This document shows positions 15,777-24,424 of a stretch of DNA of 32,730 nt, one piece after another (the first letter of the stretch is position 1; the number at the start of each line of letters is the position of its first letter). The translations under genes were made by a program, and so were the position numbers. The stretch lies in NCBI GenBank assembly GCA_018057825.1, contig JAGPCY010000061.1, positions 1 to 32,730 of the forward strand, read 5' to 3'. A model generated the notes under the pieces. The model was not told the origin of the DNA. It saw only the letters and a program-made list of their open reading frames with translations, and did no database searches. The stretch is from Kofleriaceae bacterium. Its GTDB lineage: Bacteria > Myxococcota_A > Polyangia > Haliangiales > Haliangiaceae.

Positions 15777-17563
15777 AGGTGCCCGGTCAGCTTGAGCTTG
15801 TTCTTGGCCGCCTTGGCCAGCTTCGAGCGCGGCCGCTCCTCGATGATCCCGCCCAGCAGCTCGGCGCCCAGCTCCTGATCGCCACCGTCGGGCGACTCGA
15901 GCAGCCGGAAGCCCAGGCCGTAGATCTCCTCGTCGGAGACGTCCTTGTCCTTGGCCAGCTTCTTGGCCACCGCGTAGCCCGCGCGGGCCAGGCGGCCGAA
16001 CTGCGCGAGCACCGGATCGTCGGCGTGGGACGCCCGCAAGATCGCGTTGCCCGCGACGGTCAGGCCGAGCACGGCCAGGAAGAACCGGGCGTCGTCATCG
16101 ATCGCGGCGTCGAGATCGGCGCGGGTGCGCAGGAGCGGCTTGAGCGCGGCGAAGGCCTCGGCCGGCTTGCCGGCCTTGCGCAGGCGGCGCGCGTAGTCGA
16201 ACAGGAGCTCGACGTGGCGGGCCGGCGCGACCTCGGACAACAGCTCGGTCAGGACCCGCTCGAGGAGGATGGCGTCGGCGTCGGCCTTGCCCTTGCTGTG
16301 GCGCTCGAGGTGGGCGGCGGCCGCCGCCGCCAGCTCATCGAGCGCGACCCCCGAGATGTGGCCGCGGTGGGCGCGCAAGGCGCCGGCGTAGCGACGCGCG
16401 ACCTGTTCGTCGGTGGTGGCCAGGAGCGCGCGGGTCAGCGGCAGGACCGCCTCGGGCGCCTTGGCCAGGCCGCGCGCCGCGGCGTCGCGGGCGGTGACGT
16501 CGTCGCCGCCCAGGGCGTCGACCAGGGCCTTGACCGCGCCGGCGCCGCCGCCGGCCGGCAGGCGCTCCATCGCCAGCTTCTGCGCCGACGGGTTCTTCGA
16601 CTTGGCCAGCGCGGCGAACGGCTTGGCCAGCTTCTCGGGGATGCGGGCGCCGCGCAGGGTGTCGATCGCGGTCTGGGCGATCCCGAGATCGTCGCCGTCG
16701 GCGTACTCGATCAGCGCGGCGATCGCGGCCTCGGTACCCTTGGCCTCGGCGTGGGCGACGATGCGGCGGAGGGCGGCGATCGCCGCGAACCGCACCGGGC
16801 GCGGCTGCTCGGGATCGGCCTGGGCCACCAGCAAGGCCTGCGACTGCGGCCGGGCCAGATAGCCGAGCAGGCGCAGGAGCCCGGTGTGCTCCGCGAGGAG
16901 CGGCGCGACCGAGGGGTCGCGGGTCGGATCGGCGGGCGGCGCCGCGACCTTGGCGGCCTTGGCCTTGCCCTTGACCGGCGCCGCGCCCTGCTCCTTGGCC
17001 ACGCGGGCCAGCTCCTTGTGCAGGCGCTTGCCGCTGTCGCCGACGCGGCCGCTGGCCGCCTTGTAGACCAGCTCGGCCAGCTTGTCGTCGCCGGCGTCGA
17101 GCTCGTGGCGGACGAGCTGCAGCACCTGCTCGCCGAGCTCGTGATCGGCGAGCTGGTCGAGGAGCGCGTCGATCGCCGCGGCGGTGCCGCGCCGGACCAG
17201 GAGCTGCGCGATCACGCGACGCGCGGCGACCGGGCCATGGCCCAGCTCCTTGCGCAGCGCCGCCTCGGCGCCGGCGCCGTTGGCGGCGAGGAGCTCGGCG
17301 GCCCGCTCGGCCAGGGCGTCGTCATCGCGCTTGAGGATCGCGACCAGGTGTGGGCCGAGGCCGGTCGCGCCGTGATCCACCAGGGCCTCGAGGGCGAGGC
17401 GACGCACCACCGGATCGACGTCGGCGAGGCGCGCGATCAGGCCGGCCTCCACCGCGTCGTCGCCGCGCCCGACCGCGGCCAGCACCGTCACCGCCGCCGC
17501 CCGCAGCTCGACCCGATCGTGCGCGAGGAGCCCGATGACGGCTCCGCCCAGGTTCTTGGCCAT
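15767..17563 (-). CDS. HEAT-repeat protein
   Basis: 598 residues, no signal peptide, built almost entirely from Ala/Leu-rich helix pairs of about 30-40 residues. Examples are LRAAAVTVLAAVGRGDD, VRRLALEALVDHGATG and ARRVIAQLLVRRGTAAAIDAL. These match HEAT or PBS-lyase-type repeats, which form curved scaffolds for protein binding. A charged Lys/Ala-rich linker (near PVKGKAKAAKVAAPP) separates two groups of repeats. The C-terminal part looks TPR-like, ending SKLAKAAKNKLKLTGHLDD. The ATG at 17563 (MAKNLGG) is chosen because the frame upstream is not protein-like. Probably a cytoplasmic adaptor; partner unknown. It is divergent from the acidic protein gene at 17754. Confidence 0.82.
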   Translation of the reverse strand: MAKNLGGAVIGLLAHDRVELRAAAVTVLAAVGRGDDAVEAGLIARLADVDPVVRRLALEALVDHGATGLGPHLVAILKRDDDALAERAAELLAANGAGAEAALRKELGHGPVAARRVIAQLLVRRGTAAAIDALLDQLADHELGEQVLQLVRHELDAGDDKLAELVYKAASGRVGDSGKRLHKELARVAKEQGAAPVKGKAKAAKVAAPPADPTRDPSVAPLLAEHTGLLRLLGYLARPQSQALLVAQADPEQPRPVRFAAIAALRRIVAHAEAKGTEAAIAALIEYADGDDLGIAQTAIDTLRGARIPEKLAKPFAALAKSKNPSAQKLAMERLPAGGGAGAVKALVDALGGDDVTARDAAARGLAKAPEAVLPLTRALLATTDEQVARRYAGALRAHRGHISGVALDELAAAAAAHLERHSKGKADADAILLERVLTELLSEVAPARHVELLFDYARRLRKAGKPAEAFAALKPLLRTRADLDAAIDDDARFFLAVLGLTVAGNAILRASHADDPVLAQFGRLARAGYAVAKKLAKDKDVSDEEIYGLGFRLLESPDGGDQELGAELLGGIIEERPRSKLAKAAKNKLKLTGHLDD

Positions 17564-17740
17564 GGCCCGAGGCTCACACCGCCAGGCCCCGGAACGCAAG
17601 CCGCGGCCCGACCAGGCGATCGTCGGCTCCTGGCCCCAACCAGCGAGAATCACATGGGGAGACCGCGTCAGAGTGGTCACGAAATTGCCGCTCTGGAGGG
17701 GAGAAAAACCCCCGCGCGGCCGTATTCTGGGAGCAACTCT

Positions 17741-17745
17741 GGAGG
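17741..17745 (+). promoter_or_regulatory. Shine-Dalgarno GGAGG
   Basis: GGAGG lies 8 nt before the ATG at 17754 and fixes this start. It is one of the few genes here with a clear ribosome binding site. Confidence 0.65.
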
Positions 17746-17753
17746 CGCGCCCC

Positions 17754-18824
17754 ATGGACCGCAAGCACGACGATACCGAGCTGGATACCCCCGCCGTCGA
17801 GACCGAGGCGCCGGTCGAGACCGGTCCCCACGACGCCATCATGGCGCGGGTCCACGCGTTGACCGCGGCCGACCACGAGGCCCTCGCGCGCTACATCCAC
17901 GACTTCCCGCAGCTCCGCGACGAGATCCTCGCCTGGGCCAACCAGCACCTCGGCAACCACGTCGTCCAGCAGGCGCTGGGCACGATGCCCGAGGCCGCGG
18001 CCGAGGCCAAGGAGGACGAGGCCTTCGCCGACGAGGTCATGGCGCAGATGGGCCGTGACAAGGACGACGCCGAGTTCCAGGCCTACATGATGGGCGCGAT
18101 CGCCGCCACCGACCGGGTGCGCGGTGGCGTCGCCGATCCAACCTACGATCCCAACGCCGAGGAGCGGCAGCTCGAGCTGGCGCCCGGCCAGTGCGAGGCC
18201 TACTTCACCGGCTACATGTCGGTCCGTCCCGAGGACGTCAAGCCGATCCAGGACGAGGGCGTGGCCACCGAGGAGGAGGGCGAAAAGCAAGAGGTGGTGG
18301 CCGCCGTCGAGCAGATGACCGAGGACGACAGCGCGCTCCTGGGCGCCACGATGGCTGAGCACCCCGAGGCCCGGGCCGAGATCATGGCCGAGGCGATGCC
18401 GGTGGTCGGCGAGGCGGTGGTCGCGGAGGCGGTGACGATCGAGACCGAGGAGGTCAAAGAGGAGCCTGCGGCCGAGGTCGCCGTCGAGGCCGAGGCCGCC
18501 GAGGCCGAGGTCTCCGAGGAGACCGACGAGAAGCCGACCCACTCGCGCAACTGGGTGCGCGGCGCGCAGCGCTACAACGCCCGCCACAGCGAGATGGTCG
18601 CCGAGTTCGTCCAGCTCACCGGCGCGCCGGTCGCCGAGGACGGCACCGTGGACCCCAACTTCGTCGCCGCCTGGCAGACCGAGAACGGGGTCTCCCCCGA
18701 CGGCCGGATCGGGCCGCTGACGGTCACCGCGGCGCGCGAGGGCGCGAACAACAAGCCCAAGGTCACGCCGGCGCTGGTCGAGTCCTGCATCGACAACCCG
18801 CTCGACAACGCCTGCCTGGCCTAG
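17754..18824 (+). CDS. Acidic protein with duplicated 40-residue segment and peptidoglycan-binding-like end
   Basis: 356 residues, very rich in Glu/Ala/Val, no signal peptide. Two 40-residue segments, 36-75 and 188-227, align without gaps and share 13 identities, including Thr2, Asp5, Leu9, Pro17, Arg20, Glu22-Ile23, Ala25, Ala27, Gly32, Val35-Val36 and Ala39. An acidic low-complexity stretch (about 228-260) follows. The C-terminal region (about 275-330) resembles a PG_binding_1 domain: three helices with an NGVSPDGRIGPLTVTAA motif. Proteins with this mix are seen near contractile-injection-type or surface systems in related bacteria, but no such genes are present in this window. Function is unknown. 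The start is set by GGAGG. Confidence 0.7.
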   Translation: MDRKHDDTELDTPAVETEAPVETGPHDAIMARVHALTAADHEALARYIHDFPQLRDEILAWANQHLGNHVVQQALGTMPEAAAEAKEDEAFADEVMAQMGRDKDDAEFQAYMMGAIAATDRVRGGVADPTYDPNAEERQLELAPGQCEAYFTGYMSVRPEDVKPIQDEGVATEEEGEKQEVVAAVEQMTEDDSALLGATMAEHPEARAEIMAEAMPVVGEAVVAEAVTIETEEVKEEPAAEVAVEAEAAEAEVSEETDEKPTHSRNWVRGAQRYNARHSEMVAEFVQLTGAPVAEDGTVDPNFVAAWQTENGVSPDGRIGPLTVTAAREGANNKPKVTPALVESCIDNPLDNACLA

Positions 18825-18916
18825 TCGGACGCGGCGGCTCGACGGGCGAGGGAGAGCGGGCCCAGGGCGGCGGGACGGCGGGAGGAGAGGTGGCGCGGGG
18901 AGGCTCGCGCGCGGGA

Positions 18917-18939
18917 TGAGCGCTCGCGCAGGGCGCTCA
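18917..18939 (-). terminator. Hairpin overlapping the stop of the ABC permease gene
   Basis: TGAGCGC (18917-18923) pairs with GCGCTCA (18933-18939). The second arm contains the complement of the permease stop codon. No T-tract follows, so this is a weak terminator candidate. Confidence 0.3.
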
Positions 18940-19806
18940 GCTCGTGATGTCGCGGCGGCGGAACAGCCACCAGCCCAGGGCGAACAGCCCGAAGGTGAGG
19001 CCGGCGCACCAGGTGACGTCGGTCCACCAGCGATCGTGATCGACCGTCGAGCCGGCCGGGTGGTACCAGCGGTACAGCTCGTGCCAGAAGTTCATGTGCC
19101 GGGTCGGCAGCGCGTCCTTGAAGGACTCGCCCATGATCTGATCGGGTAGGCGCTGTAGCACCGACGAGATGAAGAACCCGCCGAGCGTGCCGACGTGGGC
19201 GATCACCGGGTTGTCGGTCACCGCGGACACGCACAACGCGCAGGCCACCACCAGCGCGAGCGACGCGCCGACGCCGAGGCAGGCCAGGGCCATGAGCTTG
19301 GGCCAGTCGTCGGCGGCGACCACCCACGGGCCCTGGCTGCGGAACTCCCAGATGTAGACCAGGAGCGAGCCGCCGCCGTAAGCGACGTGGCCGACCAGGA
19401 GCGCCAGGCCACACAGGAACACGACCATGAGCTCGAGCCAGACCAGGCTGGCCACCGCCTTGGCGAGGTAGATCGCGGTGCGCGACGGCGGCCGCAAGAG
19501 CAAGGCCCTAAGCGTGCCGTCCTTGCTCTCGCCCGCGAGCTGACTGCCGGCCAGGGTCGCGGCCACCAGCGGCAAGAGCGCGAAGAAGCCGATGTTGAGG
19601 ACGAAGTTGGCGAAGAACGGCCCGTTCAGATACTGCTCGGGATCGAGCTGCAGGCCCTGGATGCGCTTGCCCTTGTACTGGGTCCACTCGAAGCCGATCA
19701 GCGACACCACGGTGAAGACCAGGCACAAGACGAAGCCGACGTAAGACGCCGGACGCCGGGCCAGCTTCCACAGCTCCCACCGCACCAGGCGCGCGACCGC
19801 GGTCAT
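18937..19806 (-). CDS. ABC-2 type exporter permease
   Basis: 289 residues. It starts with a short cytoplasmic stretch (RLVRWELWKLARRP), a hallmark of ABC-2 permeases, then about six membrane segments: SYVGFVLCLVFTVVSLIG, FFALLPLVAATLAG, LELMVVFLCGLALLVGHV, LMALACLGVGASLALVVACALCV, a weaker one (VIAHVGTLGGFFISSVL) and the last (CAGLTFGLFALGWWLF). The motif GESKDGTLRALLLRPPSR is typical of the coupling region. Its ATG overlaps the end of the ATPase gene by 4 nt, so the two form one translationally coupled operon. Substrate unknown; relatives export antibiotics, lipids or copper-linked factors. Confidence 0.9.
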   Translation of the reverse strand: MTAVARLVRWELWKLARRPASYVGFVLCLVFTVVSLIGFEWTQYKGKRIQGLQLDPEQYLNGPFFANFVLNIGFFALLPLVAATLAGSQLAGESKDGTLRALLLRPPSRTAIYLAKAVASLVWLELMVVFLCGLALLVGHVAYGGGSLLVYIWEFRSQGPWVVAADDWPKLMALACLGVGASLALVVACALCVSAVTDNPVIAHVGTLGGFFISSVLQRLPDQIMGESFKDALPTRHMNFWHELYRWYHPAGSTVDHDRWWTDVTWCAGLTFGLFALGWWLFRRRDITS

Positions 19807-20699
19807 GCCGCCTCCGCGCTGCCGACCAGCTCGACGAAGACCTCCTCGAGGGTCGGGGCCTCGGGCGCGATCTCATCGACCTCGACGCCGGCCGCGACCA
19901 GGCGCGCCACCAGCGGCGCGGCCTCGGCGCCGACGACGTGGATCAACCCCGGCTCGGCCTCGCGCGCCGAGGCGCCGTCGCTGGCGATGGCCAGCGCGCG
20001 CTCGGTGGGGCGGGCCCGCAAGCGCAGGCGATGCCGCCCGGCCAGGAGCGCCGCGACCTCGCCCTCCCAGCGCTTGCGACCGCGGGCGATGATCGCGGCG
20101 CGGTTGCACACCTGCTCGACCTCGACCAGGAGGTGGCTCGACAAGACCACGGTGAGGCCGTCGTCGGTGGCCAGGCTGCGGATCAGCTCGCGCATCGTGC
20201 GGATGCCCATCGGGTCGAGGCCGTTGGTCGGCTCGTCGAGGATGATCAGCTCGGGGCGCGGCAGGAGCGCGGCGGCGATCGCCAGCCGCTGCTTCATGCC
20301 GTGGGAGTAGACCCGGGCCGGATCGTCGGCGCGATCGCGCAGCGCGACCCGGTCGAGGACCTCGTCGATGCGCGCCGCGGTCACGCCGCCCGACAGATCG
20401 GCCAGCATCCGCAGGTTGTCGCGCCCCGACAGGTACGGGTAGATCGACGGCGACTCGACGATCGCGCCGATCCGTCGGAGGACCGCGCGGTCGCTGGGCG
20501 GTCGCCCGAACAGCTCGACCCGGCCGCTGGTCGGCCGGACCAGGCCGAGGAGCATGCGTAGGGTCGTGCTCTTGCCGGCGCCGTTGGGGCCGAGGAAGCC
20601 GTAGACGTCGCCGGGCTCGACCGCGAGCGACAGCCCATCGACCACGGTGCGCGTGCGGTAGCGCTTGGTCAGCTCGAACGCGGCCAGCACCGCTGCCAT
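19803..20699 (-). CDS. ABC transporter ATP-binding protein
   Basis: 298 residues. Walker A GPNGAGKST (37-45) and Walker B LIILDEPTNGLD are intact, followed by the switch His in SSH. The signature motif is YSHGMKQRL instead of LSGGQ, a common variant in the CcmA/DrrA-like exporter group. The last 70 residues form the accessory domain ending TLEEVFVEL, also typical of this group. It energises the permease encoded next (4-nt ATGA overlap). The start at 20699 (MAAVLAAFEL) is the only one near the conserved N-terminus, and TACACG ends 6 nt upstream. The upstream extension of the frame is Arg/Pro-rich and not protein-like. Confidence 0.93.
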   Translation of the reverse strand: MAAVLAAFELTKRYRTRTVVDGLSLAVEPGDVYGFLGPNGAGKSTTLRMLLGLVRPTSGRVELFGRPPSDRAVLRRIGAIVESPSIYPYLSGRDNLRMLADLSGGVTAARIDEVLDRVALRDRADDPARVYSHGMKQRLAIAAALLPRPELIILDEPTNGLDPMGIRTMRELIRSLATDDGLTVVLSSHLLVEVEQVCNRAAIIARGRKRWEGEVAALLAGRHRLRLRARPTERALAIASDGASAREAEPGLIHVVGAEAAPLVARLVAAGVEVDEIAPEAPTLEEVFVELVGSAEAA

Positions 20700-20705
20700 C
20701 GCGGT

Positions 20706-20711
20706 CGTGTA
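20706..20711 (-). promoter_or_regulatory. -10-like TACACG before the ABC operon
   Basis: On the minus strand TACACG ends 6 nt before the ATG at 20699. No Shine-Dalgarno is seen. Weak alone; supported by the same spacing elsewhere. Confidence 0.25.
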
Positions 20712-20797
20712 GCGCACTTGCCGCCGGCGCGCACCTCGGCGCCGCCACTGCGTCAACCCGGCGAGGGGTTTCGGTCGCGGCCCGCCCGGACCGGCCT

Positions 20798-20803
20798 TAG
20801 CAT
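20798..20803 (+). promoter_or_regulatory. -10-like TAGCAT before the small lipoprotein gene
   Basis: TAGCAT ends 6 nt before the ATG at 20810. No Shine-Dalgarno is present. Confidence 0.35.
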
Positions 20804-20809
20804 AGCGGC

Positions 20810-21415
20810 ATGCGGACCTTCCCCGTCGCCCTCCTTCTGGCCTCGACCACGGCGTGTGGGACGTACTCGCTGGTCCGACCGGCCGACACGCTGCCGGCCG
20901 GCCGCGTCGAGCTCGCCGCGGGCTTGGCCGCATCCCAGCTCGGCGAGGCCAACACGATCCTCCACGGCGCGGTCGGGATCACCGACGACGTCGAGGCCTA
21001 CATCCACAACGAGTTCCTGAACACCTACGGCGAGGTCCGCTACGGGATCCTGCACAGCGCCACCGACGACCTCGGCCTGGCGGTTGGCCTCGGGTTCGGC
21101 CGCGCGATCACGCTGGTGTCGGCGATCGGCGACGAGCTCGACTCCGACAGCGCCGACGGCGGCGCCGCCGCGGTCGCCAGCGCCACGATCGGCAAGCGCT
21201 GGGACTCGATCGAGCTGGCGGTCGGCAACCGCACGTTCGTCCAGACCGGCAACGCCTTCCTCATGTCGTCGACCCGGGCCCAGGCCCGCTTCGGCGTGAG
21301 CCGCAGCTTTGGCCTGCTGATCGAGGCCGGCGGCACCGTCCACGCCCCGACCGAGGCCCTCGACGCCTCGCTCTTCATCGGCGAGGGCTCGCTCGGGCTG
21401 TGGGTCGGGTTCTGA
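20810..21415 (+). CDS. Small outer-membrane-type protein, possible lipoprotein
   Basis: 201 residues. The leader MRTFPVALLLASTTAC ends in a Cys (Cys16) that could be lipidated, although the lipobox (STTAC) is weak. The rest is beta-rich with repeated strands (GRVELAAGLAASQLG, LGLAVGLGFGRAITLV, ARFGVSRSFGLLIEAGGTV) and ends in GSLGLWVGF, a terminal Phe as in outer-membrane barrels. No named family is recognised. The gene is divergent from the ABC operon and converges on the VWA lipoprotein gene with a 24-bp gap. Confidence 0.65.
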   Translation: MRTFPVALLLASTTACGTYSLVRPADTLPAGRVELAAGLAASQLGEANTILHGAVGITDDVEAYIHNEFLNTYGEVRYGILHSATDDLGLAVGLGFGRAITLVSAIGDELDSDSADGGAAAVASATIGKRWDSIELAVGNRTFVQTGNAFLMSSTRAQARFGVSRSFGLLIEAGGTVHAPTEALDASLFIGEGSLGLWVGF

Positions 21416-21439
21416 TCGGTTCTGGTCGGTCCTGATCGC

Positions 21440-22405
21440 TCAGCGCGGGGCGCGGCCGATGGGCGGGAAGTTCTGGCAGGCGGTGTCGAAGAGCTCGAGC
21501 GCGTCCGACAGGCCGACGGTCAGGTCGCCGACGCAGATCGACGACAAGACCGCGTTGGCCGGGCCGGCGGAGGACGCGAACTGCGCCAGGCGCTCGGCGT
21601 AGTCGGCGTCGCCGAAGGTCGAGCTGCAGTCGCCGGGGCCGGCGCCGGCGATGATCGCGGTGGCCCACCGCCCACGCTCGCCGGTGAGCTGGTCGAGGAA
21701 CGTGACGTAGTTGGCCGGCGGCTCCATCTGCGACTCGCACAGGAACTCGCTGAACCCGAGCGTCACGGTCTGCTCGTAGGAGCAGTCGTTCTCGTCGGTG
21801 AGCATGACGACCGCGAGCAGCGCGTCGGGGCGGCGAAAGCCGGCGTTGGTGCCGTCGGCCACGCGATCTTCGAAGGCCGCGCGCATGGCCGCCAGCGGCA
21901 TCTCGTCGGACGGGCCGCTGGTGCCGACGTTGGCGGCGCAGGCGAAGGCGGCGGCCGGGTTGGGATCGCCGAGCTGGAGCCAGCGCCGCGGCAGGTTGCA
22001 GCCGGCCGGCTGCAGCATCGCGCCGTTGTCGCCGCCGTCCTGAGTATTGGGGATGACCGGACCGCCGGGGAACAGCGCCTGGTTGTAGGTGAAGTCCATC
22101 CCGGTGGTGGTGATCGCGACCCGGTAGTCGAGCCCTGAGGCCTCGATCACCGAGATGAACTGCGGGAAGTTGGTGGCCAGGTTGGCCTGCTCCTGGGCCA
22201 TCGACCCGGAGTTGTCGACGACGAACAGGATGTCGATCTTGGCGCAGCCCTCCTCCTCGCCGCCACCGTCGCCGGTGGACACGAAGGCGTCGACCCGGGC
22301 GTCGACCAGGGTGTCATCGTCGTCGTCGCTGGGGCCCGAGCCCGTCGGGCCGCAGGCGGCGGTGAGAAGACAGAGCGCGAGGGCGAACGTGGTGCAGCGC
22401 AGCAT
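21440..22405 (-). CDS. VWA-domain lipoprotein
   Basis: 321 residues. The lipoprotein signal ends in TAAC (Cys18), followed by an Asp-rich tether (DDDDDTLVDARVDAF). A von Willebrand A domain follows with a complete MIDAS start, DNSGS (Asp64, Ser66, Ser68). Further on come the MLTDENDCS strand, which supplies another metal-contact-type Asp, and several Cys. The fold normally binds divalent metal and protein ligands, so a surface adhesion or binding role is likely. The start at 22405 is supported by AAAGGA five nt upstream (22411-22416) and by the signal peptide. TACTGT (minus strand, 22433-22438) may be the -10 box, giving a short ordinary leader. Confidence 0.85.
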   Translation of the reverse strand: MLRCTTFALALCLLTAACGPTGSGPSDDDDDTLVDARVDAFVSTGDGGGEEEGCAKIDILFVVDNSGSMAQEQANLATNFPQFISVIEASGLDYRVAITTTGMDFTYNQALFPGGPVIPNTQDGGDNGAMLQPAGCNLPRRWLQLGDPNPAAAFACAANVGTSGPSDEMPLAAMRAAFEDRVADGTNAGFRRPDALLAVVMLTDENDCSYEQTVTLGFSEFLCESQMEPPANYVTFLDQLTGERGRWATAIIAGAGPGDCSSTFGDADYAERLAQFASSAGPANAVLSSICVGDLTVGLSDALELFDTACQNFPPIGRAPR

Positions 22406-22410
22406 GATGG

Positions 22411-22416
22411 TCCTTT
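22411..22416 (-). promoter_or_regulatory. Shine-Dalgarno AAAGGA
   Basis: AAAGGA on the minus strand is 5 nt from the ATG at 22405, which decides between this start and an upstream in-frame alternative at 22462. Confidence 0.5.
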
Positions 22417-22486
22417 GGGTCCCCCGGCGCGGACAGTAGCGGGGGCACGCCACCGCGGACAAGCGCGAACCGCGGAGGCGGGGGCC

Positions 22487-22763
22487 CCGAGGCCGAGGCC
22501 GAGGCGGAGGCCGAGACCGAGGCCGAGGCGGAGACCGAGGCGGAGGCCGAGACCGAGGCGGAGACCGAGGCGGAGGCCGAGACCGAGGCGGAGACCGAGG
22601 CCGGAACCGGAACCGGAACCGGAACCGGAACCGGAACCGGAACCCGAGACCGAGACCGAGTCCGAGACCGAGTCCGAGACCGAGACCGAGGCCGAGACCG
22701 AGACCGAGGCCGAGGCCGAGACGGAGGCCGAGGCCGAGACGGGAGGCCGAGACCGAGGCCGAG
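22487..22763. repeat. Hexamer array GAGNCC with GGAACC sub-block
   Basis: GAGGCC/GAGACC/GAGGCG units with an uninterrupted run of GGAACC units (about 22598-22644) in the middle. The array ends exactly at the base before the stop codon of the MFS gene (22764-22766). Together with the short leader of the VWA gene it fills the whole gap 22406-22763. Confidence 0.92.
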
Positions 22764-24047
22764 CTACGCCAGGGCCGGCTCGCCGTCGACGGCGGCGACC
22801 GGGGTCGGGGTCGGGGCCGCCACCTCTCCGGGCACGAGCAGCCGGCGCAGCGCCACGACCGCCGCCGACATCGCGATCAGGCCGAGCCCGACCACCAGCA
22901 TGACCACCGACGACAGCTTCCAGCCGGTGCGCGACGCCAGCTCGGGGATGCCCCACGGCACGAAGGCCGCGAGCAGCGCGCCGACGTGATAGACGACGCC
23001 GATCGCCCGGGCCCGGACGTGCTCGGGGAACAGGCTCGTCACCAGGACCGGGGTGACGCCCGAGTAGCCGGCCCCCAGCGCGCCGCCGAGCACCGCGCCC
23101 AGACCGACCAGCCCGGGCGCTGCGCCGACGAAGAGCGGCAAGGCTGGCAGCATCAGGAGCGCCGGCGCGACCAGGGCGGCGATGATGCCGTAGCGATCGG
23201 CGATGATCCCTGCGCACACCACGCCGACCAGCATGCCGACCTGGAACCAGACGACGTTGATGAAGGCGGCCTGATCGGACAGGCCGAGCTCGGTGAGCTG
23301 GATGAGCGTGTGGCTGGTGGTGAGGCCGTAGTACACGACGAAGCCCAGGGCCATCACCAGCGAGCCGAGGAGGATGCGGTTGCGCACCGCCGGCACCAGC
23401 AGATCGCGGATCGCGCCGGTCGAGGCCGCGCGGACCTCGGCGCGGTTGTGCTCGTCGGGCACCATCCACCGGATCGGGATGACCAGGAGCGCCGGCGCCA
23501 TCGCGATCAAGAACATCGCCCGCCAGCCCCAGGCCGGCACGACGAAGTAGGCGGTGGCGGCGGCCATCAAGAAGCCGATCGGCCAGCCGGCCTGCAGGAG
23601 CCCCGAGGCGATCTTGCGGCTGCGCGGCGGGAACGCCTCCATCGCCATCGCGGTGCCAGCCGCCCACTCGGCGCCCATGCCGAAGCCGAACAACGTGCGG
23701 AAGATCAGCACCCAGGTGAAGCTGGGCGCGAAGTAGATCGCGGCGTCGAAGGTCGCGAACCACACGAGCGACAGCATGAGCGGCAGCTTGCGGCCCCAGC
23801 GATCGGCCATCCAGCCGGCCACGGCGCCGCCGGCCAGACGGACCAGGAGCGTCAACGTCAGCGAGCCGGCGACCGCGGCGATGCCGACGCCGAACTCCTT
23901 GGCGATGTGCGACATCACCAGGATGTAGATGGTGAAGTCGAAGGCATCGAGGACCCAGCCCACCCACGCGGCCGCGAACGAGGACCACTGGCCCCGCGTC
24001 GGCTCCTTCCACCACGGCATCGGCTTGGCTTGAACCTGCGTCGTCAT
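22764..24047 (-). CDS. MFS transporter, probable metabolite:proton symporter
   Basis: 427 residues with about twelve membrane segments. The first helix has WVLDAFDFTIYILV, typical of the sugar/carboxylate (sialate, lactate, aromatic acid) branch of the major facilitator superfamily. The loop motif between helices 2 and 3 is GWMADRWGRKLPL, and a second copy (AGIIADRYG) marks the second half. Helix 4-5 contains GFGMGAEWAAG, also characteristic. The family takes up small organic acids with protons across the inner membrane. The exact substrate cannot be read from sequence. The ATG at 24047 is preferred to a TTG at 24083 because an MTTQ start sits directly before the conserved N-terminus. Its upstream region is unusually AT-rich. 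Confidence 0.9.
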   Translation of the reverse strand: MTTQVQAKPMPWWKEPTRGQWSSFAAAWVGWVLDAFDFTIYILVMSHIAKEFGVGIAAVAGSLTLTLLVRLAGGAVAGWMADRWGRKLPLMLSLVWFATFDAAIYFAPSFTWVLIFRTLFGFGMGAEWAAGTAMAMEAFPPRSRKIASGLLQAGWPIGFLMAAATAYFVVPAWGWRAMFLIAMAPALLVIPIRWMVPDEHNRAEVRAASTGAIRDLLVPAVRNRILLGSLVMALGFVVYYGLTTSHTLIQLTELGLSDQAAFINVVWFQVGMLVGVVCAGIIADRYGIIAALVAPALLMLPALPLFVGAAPGLVGLGAVLGGALGAGYSGVTPVLVTSLFPEHVRARAIGVVYHVGALLAAFVPWGIPELASRTGWKLSSVVMLVVGLGLIAMSAAVVALRRLLVPGEVAAPTPTPVAAVDGEPALA

Positions 24048-24054
24048 GGGCAGG

Positions 24055-24151
24055 CTTGTAGCGATTCTGTTTGTGCGATGCAACAGAATTCTATGCTGCG
24101 TGGCGGTATATGCTTGTATCTAAACAATATTTTGTGCGGCATCGCAGCATA
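24055..24151 (-). promoter_or_regulatory. AT-rich promoter/operator region of the MFS gene
   Basis: This is one of the most AT-rich stretches in the window. TACAAG (minus strand, 24055-24060) ends 7 nt before the ATG at 24047. A 9-bp inverted repeat, TATGCTGCG (24092-24100) / CGCAGCATA (24143-24151), flanks an AT-rich core. Two similar boxes occur at TTTGTGCGATGC (from 24070) and TTTTGTGCGGCATC (from 24130). The set looks like a regulator-controlled promoter, but no regulator gene is adjacent. Confidence 0.4.
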
Positions 24152-24189
24152 AGACGGCCCCAGGCCGGCGCCCAACGGGGCAAGCCTCC

Positions 24190-24363
24190 GGCCTCGGTCT
24201 CGCCCTCCGCCTCGGCCTCGGTCTCGGTCTCGGTCTCGGTCTCGGACTCGGACTCGGTCTCGGACTCGGTCTCTGCCTCTGCCTCGGCCTCTGCCTCGGC
24301 TTCGGCCTCGGTCTCGGACTCGCCCTCGGCCTCGGCCTCGGTCTCACCGTCTCTGCCTCTGCC
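24190..24363. repeat. Hexamer array CTCGGN, degenerate
   Basis: CTCGGT/CTCGGC/CTCGGA units mixed with CTCTGC and CTCGCC variants, more degenerate than the other arrays. It lies between the MFS upstream region and the 3' end of the dikinase-like gene. The 61 bp from 24364 to 24424 show nothing recognisable. Confidence 0.9.
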
Positions 24364-24424
24364 GCGAGGCGCGCCCGTGTGAGGCAGATCCGGGCGCACG
24401 CCCGAAGCGCAGCGAGGAGTGCAA

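Noticed and set aside
17685-17728. -35/-10 promoter TTGCCG...TATTCT before the acidic protein gene
   Set aside because: The two boxes are 32 bp apart, far too long for a normal promoter; the Shine-Dalgarno alone is kept.
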